NCBI RefSeq assembly: GCF_040195635.1 | Contig: NZ_JBEFTX010000005.1 | Coordinates: forward strand, 62,001 to 126,000 | Reading direction: 5' to 3' | Length of the DNA: 64,000 bases | Origin: Thermasporomyces sp040195635 | GTDB lineage: Bacteria; Actinomycetota; Actinomycetes; Propionibacteriales; Actinopolymorphaceae | Shown here: positions 54,873 to 63,952 of the stretch, in pieces | Numbering within the stretch: the first letter of the stretch is position 1 | Layout: each line of letters begins with the position of its first letter | The notes under the pieces: generated by a model | What the model was told of the DNA's origin: nothing | Databases searched by the model: none | Seen by the model: only the letters and a program-made list of their open reading frames with translations | Translations under genes and position numbers: made by a program

Positions 54873-57245
54873 TCATGCCGGCACGACGTTCACCAGCTTC
54901 GGCGCGCGGACGATCACGGTCCGGACCTGGCGGCCGGCCAATGCGGTACGGACCTTCGTGGATGCGAGGGCGCGCCGCCGCAGCTCGTCGCCGGAGACGT
55001 CTGGCGCCACCTCGAAGCGGTCACGCAACCGGCCGGCCACCTGGACCACGCAGGTCACCCGATCAGGGACCAGTAGGGCCGGATCCGCTTCCGGATAAGG
55101 GATGTACGCGACGGATCCCCCCTCCCCGTCGCTGCCGTGCATCCGCGACCACAACTCCTCGGCCAGATGAGGTGCGAACGGCGCCAGCATCAGCACCAGC
55201 GGCTCCGCCGCCTCGCGCGGCACCGTGACCAGGCCGGCCAGATGACGCGACAGCTCGGTCAGCCGGGCGATGGCGGTGTTGAACGCCAGTTCGTCCATGT
55301 CCCTTCCTACGGCGTCGATCGCCTTGTGCACCACGCGTCTCGTGGCCACCGACGCCGGCAGCGCGGAGACCGTGCAGGCGCCGGAATCCTCGTCGACCAG
55401 CATCCGCCACACCCGCTGGAGGAACCGGTGCATGCCGACGATCCCGTGTGGGTCCCACGGCCGCGACGCCGGCAGCGGCCCGGTGGACATGACATACATC
55501 CGGAACGTGTCGGCGCCGTAGCGCGCACACATCTCGTCAGGTGTCACCATGTTGCGCAGGCTCTTGCCCATCTTGCCGAGGCTGCGTTCGACGCGTTGGC
55601 CGTGGTACCAGAAGGCGCCGTCCCGCTCGACCACCTCGTCGGCAGGCACGTGGACTCCGCGCGCATCGGTGTAGGAGTACGCCTGGATGTAGCCGTTGTT
55701 GATCAGCCGGCGGAACGGCTCGCGACTGGAGACATGCCCCAGGTCGTACAACACCTTGTGCCAGAAGCGGGCGTAGAGCAGGTGCAGGACGGCGTGCTCG
55801 ACCCCGCCGACGTACAGGTCGACGCCGCCAGGATCGGTCCGGCCGGCGTCGGCATCCCCGGTGTCAACGGCGGCTTGCGGGCCCATCCAGTAACTTTCGT
55901 TGGCGGGATCGCAGAATGCCGCATCGTTGTCGGGGTCCAGGTAACGCAGCTCGTACCAGCACGACCCTGCCCACTGCGGCATGGTGTGCGTCTCGCGTCG
56001 GTAGTCCTTCGGGCCGTCACCCAGGTCAAGGCGTACCGACACCCACTCCGGCAGGCGGGACAGGGGTGGTTCGGGCTCGGCGTCCCTGTCGTCCGGGTCA
56101 TAGACCCTGGGCGCGAAGTCGGCAGTCGGCGGCAGCTCCACCGGCAGCATGGTCTCCGGCAGCGCGACCGGACCGTGTTCGTCGTAGACGATGGGGAACG
56201 GCTCGCCCCAGTAGCGTTGCCGGCTGAACACCCAGTCCCGCAGCCGATATCTCGGCGCCGTCTCGCCGGCCTCCTCCTCGACCGAACGCCCGATCCAGTG
56301 GCGCTGCTGGGACTTCATCGACTCCGGCCAGTCGAGGTGGTCCAGGTCCGCCAGCAGGCGGTCGGCGTACGCGGTGATCCGCAGCATCCACTGCCGCATC
56401 CTCCTGGGGTGGACGGGGAAGTTGCCGCGCTCGCTCCGGCCGTCGACGGTGACTTCCTCGTTGGCCAGGACTGTGCCGAGGCCGGGGCACCAGTTCACCT
56501 CCACCTCATCCAGGTAGGCCAGTCGGTGCGCGTCGATCACCTTCCTGCGTTGGGGTTCGGTCATCTCCGACCACGGCCGGTCGTCGGGCGTGGGGCGCAC
56601 ACCGGACTGGAACTCCTTCACCAGCTCGGCGATCGGGCGCGCCCTGTCGGCCCGCTCGTCGTACCAGGAGTTGAAGATCTGCAGGAAGATCCACTGCGTC
56701 CAGCGGTAGAACTCCACGTCGGTGGTGGACACACTGCGCCGGTCGTCGTGGGCCATGCCGAGGCGGTTCAGCTGCGCCCTGATCGTGGCGATGCTCTGCT
56801 CGGTGGTGATGTGGGGGTGCTGACCGGTCTGGATGGCGTACTGCTCGGCGGGCAGTCCGAAAGCGTCGAAGCCGAACGCATGCAGCACCCGGAACCCGCA
56901 CATCCGCAGGTAGCGTCCGTAGACGTCGGTCCCGACGTAGCCCAGCGGATGTCCGACATGCATCGCACCGGAGGGCCCGATGAACATGTCGAGGACATAG
57001 AACTTTCTCGTGTCCACCCGGCTGGGGACCGTGGCGTCGCCGTCGGTCGGCAGCCTGTCGTCGGCGCCGCCTGCCACGGTGTCAACCTCGCCTTGCGCGG
57101 CGAGCGAGCCCGCCGGGTTGGCCACCTGGAAAGTGCGGTGCGCTTTCCAGTACGCCTGCCAACGGCTCTCGATCTCACCGGCCAACTCGCCGTTGTATCG
57201 GAACGAAGGGGAGGAAGTGGACGGAGTCGTCTCCTCGACAGTCAT
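54873..57245 (-). CDS. leuS: Leucyl-tRNA synthetase lacking the CP1 editing domain
   Basis: A class I synthetase of the actinobacterial LeuRS lineage, 790 residues from ATG 57245 (MTVEETTPS, behind GAGGAGAAG). The HIGH-type motif is HVGH (96-99) within FIGPSGAMHVGHPLGY, and KMGKS (558-562) is the usual actinobacterial KMSKS variant. The tRNA-binding anticodon domain and C-terminal RLRDRFEVAPDVSGDEL are present. WIGRS (317-321) is joined to YRLRDWVFSRQRYWG (333 onward) by only about 11 residues, where full LeuRS has about 190. The whole CP1 editing domain, including the TTRPDT threonine motif, is missing. It follows leuS of another lineage and has its own leader peptide at 57334-57369. Confidence 0.93.
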   Translation of the reverse strand: MTVEETTPSTSSPSFRYNGELAGEIESRWQAYWKAHRTFQVANPAGSLAAQGEVDTVAGGADDRLPTDGDATVPSRVDTRKFYVLDMFIGPSGAMHVGHPLGYVGTDVYGRYLRMCGFRVLHAFGFDAFGLPAEQYAIQTGQHPHITTEQSIATIRAQLNRLGMAHDDRRSVSTTDVEFYRWTQWIFLQIFNSWYDERADRARPIAELVKEFQSGVRPTPDDRPWSEMTEPQRRKVIDAHRLAYLDEVEVNWCPGLGTVLANEEVTVDGRSERGNFPVHPRRMRQWMLRITAYADRLLADLDHLDWPESMKSQQRHWIGRSVEEEAGETAPRYRLRDWVFSRQRYWGEPFPIVYDEHGPVALPETMLPVELPPTADFAPRVYDPDDRDAEPEPPLSRLPEWVSVRLDLGDGPKDYRRETHTMPQWAGSCWYELRYLDPDNDAAFCDPANESYWMGPQAAVDTGDADAGRTDPGGVDLYVGGVEHAVLHLLYARFWHKVLYDLGHVSSREPFRRLINNGYIQAYSYTDARGVHVPADEVVERDGAFWYHGQRVERSLGKMGKSLRNMVTPDEMCARYGADTFRMYVMSTGPLPASRPWDPHGIVGMHRFLQRVWRMLVDEDSGACTVSALPASVATRRVVHKAIDAVGRDMDELAFNTAIARLTELSRHLAGLVTVPREAAEPLVLMLAPFAPHLAEELWSRMHGSDGEGGSVAYIPYPEADPALLVPDRVTCVVQVAGRLRDRFEVAPDVSGDELRRRALASTKVRTALAGRQVRTVIVRAPKLVNVVPA

Positions 57246-57333
57246 GATCGGGCTCGCTTCTCCTCGACTGGGCTTTCCGGATCGGAACGACCACGAGCCG
57301 CGCCGACGCGGTGCGAGAAGCACCCGCTGCAGG

Positions 57334-57369
57334 TCAGCGCGGCTGTCTAAGGAGAAGGACGAGTCGCAT
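57334..57369 (-). promoter_or_regulatory. Leucine leader peptide of the editing-less leuS
   Basis: An 11-residue ORF, MRLVLLLRQPR, contains four Leu codons and ends TGA 88 bases before the synthetase start. After the stop comes the block AGCGGGTGC ... GCACCGCGTCGGCGCGGC, which is also found behind the leader of the upstream leuS. GGCTCG in this block can pair with CGAGCC next to the leuS start, which suggests control of translation; no intrinsic terminator was seen. Attenuation by charged tRNA-Leu is inferred. Confidence 0.75.
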
Positions 57370-57455
57370 AACGTCCAATCTAGCGTGCAGGCCCGGTCGC
57401 GGCCACGGCAAACCGGTGGCTGCCCTACGCCGGTCACCCCGAACCGTTGGCGGTC

Positions 57456-60002
57456 TCACCCCGGGACGATGTTGACGAGCTTGGGCGCTCGCACGATGAG
57501 CTTGCGGATCTCGCGGCCACCCAACGCCGCCTGGACCTTCTGCGACGCGAGGGCGAGGTCCCGCAGCTCGTCCTCCGAGACGTCCGGCGACACGTCGAAC
57601 TTGTCCCGCAGCTTCCCGGCGATCTGCACCACGGCGGTCACCGACTCGGCCGCCGCCAGGCCTTCGTCGTACGCCGGCCAGCCCGCCAAGGCGACCGTGG
57701 GCTCGTGACCTAGGCGTTCCCACATGTCCTCGGCGGTGTAGGGCGTCACGACGCTCAGCATCACCGCCAGCGCCTCCACTGCCTCGCGCACAGCGGGATC
57801 GGCGGGACCGCACCCGCTGTCGATCGCCTTGCGGATGGCGCTGGTCAGCTCCATCAGCCGGGCGATTCCGACGTTGAACTTGAACGCCTCGACATGCTCG
57901 GTGAACGTCTTGATGGTCCGGTGCGTGACCTTGCGCAACGCCACATCGCCGGCGGCGACGTCGACCCCCGGCTCACTGGTCACATCGCCAGCCAGCCGCC
58001 AGGCCCGTTGGACGAAACGCAGGGAACCAGCCGGCGACAGGTCGGCCCAGTCGATGTCGTCCTCGGGCGGACCGGCGAACACCATCGTCAGCCGGATCGC
58101 GTCGACGCCGTAGGTCGCGAGCTGCTCGCCCAGGTCCACGCCGTTGCCCAGCGTCTTGCTCATCGCCGCGCCCTCGTTGATGACCTGACCCTGGTTGAGC
58201 AGCGCCGAGAAGGGCTCGGTGAAGTCGACGGCGCCCATGTCGTGCAGCACCTTGACGAAGAACCTGCTGTAGAGCAGGTGCAAAATCGCGTGCTCCACGC
58301 CACCGACGTACTGGCGCACCGGCATCCACCGGCGGACTGCCTCGGGGTCGAACGGGCCTTCGGTGTAGTGCGGCGAGCAGTAGCGCAGGTAGTACCAGGA
58401 GGAGTCGACGAACGTGTCCATCGTGTCCGAGTCACGCCGTGCGGGCCCACCGCACTTGGGGCATTCGACGTTGACCCATTCGCCGGCCGCGGCCAACGGC
58501 GACGTCCCCTGAGGCGCAAGGTCGGAACCCCGCAGGTCGGGCAGCTCCACCGGCAGCTGCTCGTCTGCCACCGGCACCTCGCCGCACGCCGCACAGTGCA
58601 CGATCGGGATCGGGCACCCCCAGAACCGCTGCCGCGAGATCAGCCAGTCGCGCAGCCGGAAGGTGATGGCGCCCTTGCCGAGGCCCTTCTTGTCCAGCCA
58701 GGCGATGATCCGCGACTTGGCTTCGGCGACGTCGAGGCCGTTGAGGCTCACCTCGGCGTTGGCGGAGTTGATCCCCGGGCCCTCCCCGACGTACGCCTCG
58801 CCGTCGAAGTCCGCGGGCGGCTGCACGGTCCGCACGATCGGCAGGTCGTACGCCTTGGCGAAGTCCCAGTCGCGCTGGTCCTGTGCCGGGACCGCCATGA
58901 TCGCGCCGGTGCCGTAGTCGGCGAGGACATAGTCGGCCGCGTAGACGGGGATGCGTTCACCGTTGACCGGGTTGATCGCGTGGACGCCCAGGAACACCCC
59001 GGTCTTGGGCCGGTCGGCTGCCAGGCGTTCGATCTCGGTCTCGCGCTTGACCTGTTCCAGATAGGTGTCGAACGCCTCCCGCTGCTCCGGCGTGCAGATC
59101 TCGGCCGCCAGCTTGGCGTCGGCCGCCACGACGAAGAACGTCGCCCCGAACAGCGTGTCCGGCCGGGTGGTGAAGACGGTGACGGGCTGGTCGCGGCCTT
59201 CGATCCGGAAGTCGACGTACGCACCCTCGGACCGGCCGATCCAGTTGCGCTGCATGGTCAGGACGCGCTCCGGCCAGGAGCCTTCCAGCAGCGTCATGTC
59301 GTCGAGGAGCCGCTGGGCGTAGTCGGTGATCTTGAAGTACCACTGGGTCAGCTCGCGCTTGGTGACCGCCGAGCCGCAGCGTTCACAGTTGCCCGCGATC
59401 ACCTGCTCGTTGGCCAGCACGGTCTGGTCCTTGGGGCACCAGTTGACGAGGGACGCCTTGCGGTAGGCCAGGCCGCGCTCGTAGAACCGCAGGAACAACC
59501 ACTGCGTCCACCGGTAGTACGCCGGGTCGCAGGTCTGCAGCCGCCGCGACCAGTCGAAGGACACTCCGTAGCGTTTGAACGACTCGGCCTGGGTGTCGAT
59601 GTTGGCGTAGGTCCACTCGGCCGGGTGGGCGTTGCGCCGGATCGCGGCGTTCTCGGCCGGCAACCCGAAGGCGTCCCACCCGATCGGGTGCAGGACGTTG
59701 TAGCCCTTCTGGAACCAGTACCGCGCCACCAGGTCGCCGAACGCATAGGCCTCGCCGTGGCCCATGTGCAGATCGCCGGAGGGGTACGGGAACATGTCGA
59801 GCAGGTAGCGCCGCTCCCTCGGGTCAGGCTCTGCCACCGGGTCGTCACCGGCGAGCCGGTCGGCCCGGAAGGGGTCCATCCGCTGCCACACGGGAAGCCA
59901 TTTGGCCTGGATCGTCCCGAAGTCGTACACCTCCGGGCCGCCGCCGGGCTGGCCGTTCTCGTGGGGCTGGCCGGTCGGGCTGGCTGAGCTGGTCTCGCTC
60001 AT
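57456..60002 (-). CDS. leuS: Leucyl-tRNA synthetase, full length with editing domain
   Basis: An 848-residue LeuRS. It has HMGH (79-82) in FPYPSGDLHMGHGEAY and a zinc region CPKDQTVLANEQ...NCERCG. The complete CP1 editing domain (about 259-448) has TTRPDT (278-283) and VPAQDQRDWD with the editing Asp. RLRDW stands at 450-454, and the KMSKS position reads AMSKT (613-617), a variant. It is closer in pattern to the bacterial-type LeuRS of other phyla than to the actinobacterial type next door, which suggests horizontal origin. A leader peptide and intrinsic terminator precede it. Confidence 0.95.
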   Translation of the reverse strand: MSETSSASPTGQPHENGQPGGGPEVYDFGTIQAKWLPVWQRMDPFRADRLAGDDPVAEPDPRERRYLLDMFPYPSGDLHMGHGEAYAFGDLVARYWFQKGYNVLHPIGWDAFGLPAENAAIRRNAHPAEWTYANIDTQAESFKRYGVSFDWSRRLQTCDPAYYRWTQWLFLRFYERGLAYRKASLVNWCPKDQTVLANEQVIAGNCERCGSAVTKRELTQWYFKITDYAQRLLDDMTLLEGSWPERVLTMQRNWIGRSEGAYVDFRIEGRDQPVTVFTTRPDTLFGATFFVVAADAKLAAEICTPEQREAFDTYLEQVKRETEIERLAADRPKTGVFLGVHAINPVNGERIPVYAADYVLADYGTGAIMAVPAQDQRDWDFAKAYDLPIVRTVQPPADFDGEAYVGEGPGINSANAEVSLNGLDVAEAKSRIIAWLDKKGLGKGAITFRLRDWLISRQRFWGCPIPIVHCAACGEVPVADEQLPVELPDLRGSDLAPQGTSPLAAAGEWVNVECPKCGGPARRDSDTMDTFVDSSWYYLRYCSPHYTEGPFDPEAVRRWMPVRQYVGGVEHAILHLLYSRFFVKVLHDMGAVDFTEPFSALLNQGQVINEGAAMSKTLGNGVDLGEQLATYGVDAIRLTMVFAGPPEDDIDWADLSPAGSLRFVQRAWRLAGDVTSEPGVDVAAGDVALRKVTHRTIKTFTEHVEAFKFNVGIARLMELTSAIRKAIDSGCGPADPAVREAVEALAVMLSVVTPYTAEDMWERLGHEPTVALAGWPAYDEGLAAAESVTAVVQIAGKLRDKFDVSPDVSEDELRDLALASQKVQAALGGREIRKLIVRAPKLVNIVPG

Positions 60003-60131
60003 CGTTTCCTGCTCCGTCGAAAGGCTGAGGCTGGTGGGCTGCGCTGGACTGCCGTGGCGAGAAGCCGAGCCCTACCGGGCCGCCGCGCCGCCACGCCTGG
60101 GCGCCGGTGAACCGGGTGCCCAGAATGAAGA

Positions 60132-60153
60132 AACCCCTCGCGCAGGAGGGGTT
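60132..60153 (-). terminator. Intrinsic terminator in the leuS leader (attenuator)
   Basis: On the minus strand AACCCCTC and GAGGGGTT form a perfect eight-bp stem with loop CTGCGC, followed by TCTTCATTCT. It lies between the leader peptide (60208-60243) and leuS (60002). The hairpin plus T-rich tail is what transcription attenuation needs, and the preceding conserved block is the natural antiterminator candidate. Confidence 0.8.
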
Positions 60154-60207
60154 GCCGCGCCGACGCGGTGCGCGCTCGAGTTCGCCGCTGCGGGCACCCG
60201 CTTGAGG

Positions 60208-60243
60208 TCAGCGCGGCTCGATAAGGAGCAGAGCCAGTCGCAC
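60208..60243 (-). promoter_or_regulatory. Leucine leader peptide of the full-length leuS
   Basis: An 11-codon ORF from GTG 60243, (M)RLALLLIEPR, has four Leu codons, the same length and the same RL-LLL-PR pattern as the leader at 57334. Its stop is followed by a matching block (AGCGGGTGC ... GCACCGCGTCGGCGCGGC) and then by the terminator at 60132-60153. Ribosome stalling at Leu codons is predicted to prevent termination. Confidence 0.78.
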
Positions 60244-60369
60244 GCGGTCAGGGTAGCGCACCCGTCGGCTCGCCCGTCCTGCAGCGTGCTCGGTGTCAAC
60301 CCGAACCCGGTTGATCAAGGACGGCCCAGTCGACGTCGCTGGGATCCGACCCGGTTGAGCATCCGACGG

Positions 60370-60540
60370 GGTGGGAGGGAGCCGGATCGTGAAGGTCGAC
60401 CCCCGCCCAGGAGTGCTGGTGACGTCGATCCGGCCGCCGTGTGCCTCGACGAGGTACTTGGCGATGGCCAGGCCGAGGCCGGTGCCACCGGGCGGGCAGG
60501 GGCGGCGCGGTAGAGCCGCACGAAGACGAGGGGCCCATGG
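60370..60540 (-). pseudogene. Remnant of a sensor histidine kinase C-terminus
   Basis: The minus strand reads VFVRLYRAA in one frame and, after a one-base shift, GGTGLGLAIAKYLVEAHGG and GRIDVTSTPGRGSTFTIRLPP in the next. That is the end of a HATPase_c domain with its G2 box. The rest of the kinase is absent: upstream lies the divergent AfsR-like gene. It is a frameshifted, truncated fossil, fused in frame to the leuS leader region. It sits in the 619-bp spacer 60003-60621. Confidence 0.75.
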
Positions 60541-60621
60541 GTGTATCGAGTTGTTCGAGCCATCCGGCGTACGTAACAATCGGGCAACAGAGGCGATCGT
60601 GGGCGGGGGCGTGGGTGAGAG

Positions 60622-63600
60622 ATGCGCATCCGAATCCTCGGACCACTCGAGGTCCATGACGGCGCCGAGTGGCGGCGCCTCGGAGCCGCCAAGTGGCGGT
60701 CCCTGCTCGCGACCCTGACCGTCAACACCGGCCACCCCGTCTCGATCGAACGACTCATCGACGAGCTGTGGGTCGACCAGCCACCCCGTGGTGCGGTCAA
60801 CCAGATCCACGGCTACGTGATGCGGCTCCGCCGAGCCCTCGGCGACGCCGACAGCCAACTGCTGCGCACCCGGTCACCGGGCTACGAGCTCGCCGCGCAG
60901 CCTGGTGACATCGATCTGGACAGGTTCCACGACCTGGCCCAGCAGGGGGCGATGGCTCTCGCCGAGGGCGACTCCGACCGCGCGGCCACGCTGCTGGCGG
61001 AGGCGCTGGAGCTGTGGCGAGGACCGGCGTTCGCCGACGTCAGCGCGACGACCTGGCTCCAGTCCGAGGTCGACCGGTTGGAGGAGGAGCGGCTCGGGGT
61101 CCTCGAGTCCCGGGTCGAGGCGGACCTGCTCCGCGGCCGCCATGACGAGCTGGTGCCCGAGCTCCGGTCACTCCTCGACGAGCACCCCCTGCGCGAGCGT
61201 CTCTGGGGACAGCTGATGCTGGCCCTCTACCGCGCCGGGCGCCAGGCCGACGCCCTCCATGCGTACCAACAGCTTTATCGCACCCTCCACGCCGAGCTCG
61301 GCATCGAGCCGGGTAAGCCGCTACGCGACCTCCAGCTGCGGATCCTCACATCCGATCCCGACCTCGACCCCGTCGTCCCGGTGCCCCCGAGCGAGCCGGA
61401 ACGTTCTGCCGGCGAACCACCACCCACGCCCGGTCGGTCACTCCCGCTCCCCCGCCAACTGCCGGCCGACATCGCCGACTTCACGGGACGTGCCCACGCA
61501 CTAGCCGACCTCGACGCTCTCCTCGCCGGGACGAGCCCGCCCGGACGTCCGTCACGGAAGCGGAGCGCGGTGGTCATCTGCGCCATCGCCGGCAGTGGGG
61601 GTGTCGGCAAGACGACACTCGCGATCCACTGGGCCCATCGGGTCGCCGTCCGCTTTCCCGACGGACAGCTCTACGTCAACCTTCGCGGGTACGCCCATGG
61701 CACGCCGCTCGAACCAGCCGACGTGCTGCCGCGGTTCCTCCGGTCGCTCGGCGTCGACGCCGAGGCGATTCCGGTCGACGTCGAGGAGGCGGCGGGCCTC
61801 TACCGTTCGCTCCTCGCCGACAAGCGGGTCCTGGTGGTCCTCGACAACGCCACCAGCCCCGAGCAGGTACGCGCCCTGCTGCCGGCGAGCCCCCACTGCG
61901 CCGTCGTCGTGACCAGCAGGAGCACCCTCGCCGGCCTGGTCGCGGTCGACGGCGCCCACTCCCTCGACATCGGCCGGCTGCCGACCGCGGATGCCGTCGA
62001 ACTCCTCGGCCATGTCCTCGGGTCCGAACGGACCAGCCGCGAACCCGACGCCACCGCCGACCTCGCCGAGCTGTGCGCCGGACTGCCCCTCGCCCTGCGG
62101 GTGGCCGCCGCCAACCTTGCCGCCAACCCGCACCGCGAGATCGCCGACCTCGTGAGCGAGCTCCGCAAGGACAACCGGCTCGACCACCTGCAGATCGACG
62201 GCGACCTGCAGAGCGCCGTACGCACCCTCTTCGACTTCTCCTACGTCAAGCTCGGCGCGCCGGAGCAGGCGTGCTTCCGGCTACTGGGCGTGGTGCCCGG
62301 CGGCGACTTCACTGCCGACGCCGTGGCAGCACTGCTGGGTACCACGCGTCAGGAGGCCGCCCGCCTCCTCGACCACCTTGTCGACGTCCACCTGATCGAA
62401 CGCAGGAGCGCCGACCGCTTCGCCCTCCACGACCTGATGCGCCACTACGCGACCGAACGAGTCGAGCAGGAGACCAGCGAGCCCGAACGCGACGACGCCG
62501 TGGCCCGGCTGCTCGACTGGTACGTGGGCCAGGCGTACGCGTGCGTCGAGCTCCTCAGTCCCCTCTTCCTCCGGCTGCCCGCGACCGAACGAACCGCCGT
62601 CCACCCGGCGAACTGCTCAGCATCCCGCACCCCCACCCACCCGATCATCGGTCCGCGCGATCGGTCCGGCGCCCTCGCCTGGCTCGACGCCGAACGCGCC
62701 AACGTCGTCGCCGCCGCCCAGCTCTCCTCCGAACGCGCCGACGACCGCCACGCATGGTTGCTCTCCGACGCGCTGCGCTGCTATTTCCACCTGGGGAGCC
62801 AGCATGCGGACTGGCTCGCCGTCGCCCGACTCGGCTCGCTGGCGGCGGCCGCCAACGGTGACCTCCACTGCCAGGTCGCTGCGCAGCTCAGCCTCGCCCA
62901 GGTCACCTACCACATGGGGAACCATCCGGTCGCCCAGGCAGAAAGCGAGCGTGCACTCGAGCTCAGCCAGCGGGCGGGTTGGACCGAGGCGGAGATCTTC
63001 GCGCTCAACCTGCTCGGAGTGGGCCACCTGCAGATCGGTCAGGTCCCACCTGCTGTCGACCGGTGGGAACGAGCCCTCGCCATGGCTCGCTCGCTCGGAC
63101 GCGACGGGCTGACCTATCTCGGCAACCTCGCGATCGCCTACACCCGTACCGGTCAGCTCGACCAGGCGATCGACAGACACGGCCAGGTGCTCGCCCTGCT
63201 GGTTGGATCCGGGGCGGATGACGGTCCGGACGCCGGGACCACCTACACCGACCTCGGCGAGGTTCATCGGCTGCGGGGCAACGTCGACCTCGCCCGCGAG
63301 CATCTCCAACGTGCGCTCGACATCCATCAGCGCAACGGATCGCGGTTCGGGGTCTTCTCCACTTCGTTCAGCCTGGCCGAACTCGACCTCGACCTCGACC
63401 GGCCCGCAGACGCCGCCCGCCATATCGCGGTCTGCGCACGCACGTGGCGTGCCACCGGTGACACGCAGATGGCCCTGGACCTGCACCTCCTGCTCGGCGA
63501 CGCCCACCTGCACGCGGGGCGCCACACCGACGCTCTCCGCGAGTACGAAAGCGCGGCCGAGCTCACCCGCGAGAGCGGCTACCACTACGAACGCGTCATG

Positions 63601-63906
63601 GTGCTGATCGGGATCGCCGCCACGCAGGGCAGGCTCGGTCGCTCAGCCGAGGCCATCCGCACCGCCGAGGCCGCCGCCTGCGATGCCGAGGCGTCGGGCT
63701 ACCGCCTGCACGAGGCCCGCGCGAGGACGGTGCTCGCCGAGGCGTTCCTCTCCAGTGGACAGCTCGCACCTGCCCGGCGGGCGGCCGAAGCTGCCCTGAC
63801 GCTGCACCATGCCACCGGCCATCATCTCGGCGAGACACGCACCGCGCGCCTCCTCGCGTCCATCGAGAGCGTCGACGAACCTGGTTCACCGGACGGCAAC
63901 GACTGA
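60622..63906 (+). CDS. AfsR/SARP-family transcriptional regulator (BTAD, NB-ARC, TPR)
   Basis: A 1094-residue regulator of the AfsR type. The N-terminal OmpR-like winged helix (1-95; RILGPLEVHDG, ELWVDQPPRGAVNQIHGYV) and BTAD (about 97-245; ELGIEPGKPLRDLQLRIL) form the SARP unit. NB-ARC has the P-loop GSGGVGKTTL (about 323-332) and VLDNA. TPR repeats (about 720-1080) close the protein. Such proteins usually activate a nearby biosynthetic cluster, often after phosphorylation. The ATG at 60622 follows GGTGAGAG. The likely target lies beyond the window or in the lanthionine-synthetase region. Confidence 0.93.
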   Translation: MRIRILGPLEVHDGAEWRRLGAAKWRSLLATLTVNTGHPVSIERLIDELWVDQPPRGAVNQIHGYVMRLRRALGDADSQLLRTRSPGYELAAQPGDIDLDRFHDLAQQGAMALAEGDSDRAATLLAEALELWRGPAFADVSATTWLQSEVDRLEEERLGVLESRVEADLLRGRHDELVPELRSLLDEHPLRERLWGQLMLALYRAGRQADALHAYQQLYRTLHAELGIEPGKPLRDLQLRILTSDPDLDPVVPVPPSEPERSAGEPPPTPGRSLPLPRQLPADIADFTGRAHALADLDALLAGTSPPGRPSRKRSAVVICAIAGSGGVGKTTLAIHWAHRVAVRFPDGQLYVNLRGYAHGTPLEPADVLPRFLRSLGVDAEAIPVDVEEAAGLYRSLLADKRVLVVLDNATSPEQVRALLPASPHCAVVVTSRSTLAGLVAVDGAHSLDIGRLPTADAVELLGHVLGSERTSREPDATADLAELCAGLPLALRVAAANLAANPHREIADLVSELRKDNRLDHLQIDGDLQSAVRTLFDFSYVKLGAPEQACFRLLGVVPGGDFTADAVAALLGTTRQEAARLLDHLVDVHLIERRSADRFALHDLMRHYATERVEQETSEPERDDAVARLLDWYVGQAYACVELLSPLFLRLPATERTAVHPANCSASRTPTHPIIGPRDRSGALAWLDAERANVVAAAQLSSERADDRHAWLLSDALRCYFHLGSQHADWLAVARLGSLAAAANGDLHCQVAAQLSLAQVTYHMGNHPVAQAESERALELSQRAGWTEAEIFALNLLGVGHLQIGQVPPAVDRWERALAMARSLGRDGLTYLGNLAIAYTRTGQLDQAIDRHGQVLALLVGSGADDGPDAGTTYTDLGEVHRLRGNVDLAREHLQRALDIHQRNGSRFGVFSTSFSLAELDLDLDRPADAARHIAVCARTWRATGDTQMALDLHLLLGDAHLHAGRHTDALREYESAAELTRESGYHYERVMVLIGIAATQGRLGRSAEAIRTAEAAACDAEASGYRLHEARARTVLAEAFLSSGQLAPARRAAEAALTLHHATGHHLGETRTARLLASIESVDEPGSPDGND

Positions 63907-63952
63907 CTCCAGCACCGACGACCAGAGGTGGCGAGCAGAGCTGACGGCCAGG

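Noticed and set aside
55137..57350. Long plus-strand open frame opposite the editing-less leuS
   Set aside because: Antisense shadow of a strongly coding minus-strand gene; no domain and no ribosome site.
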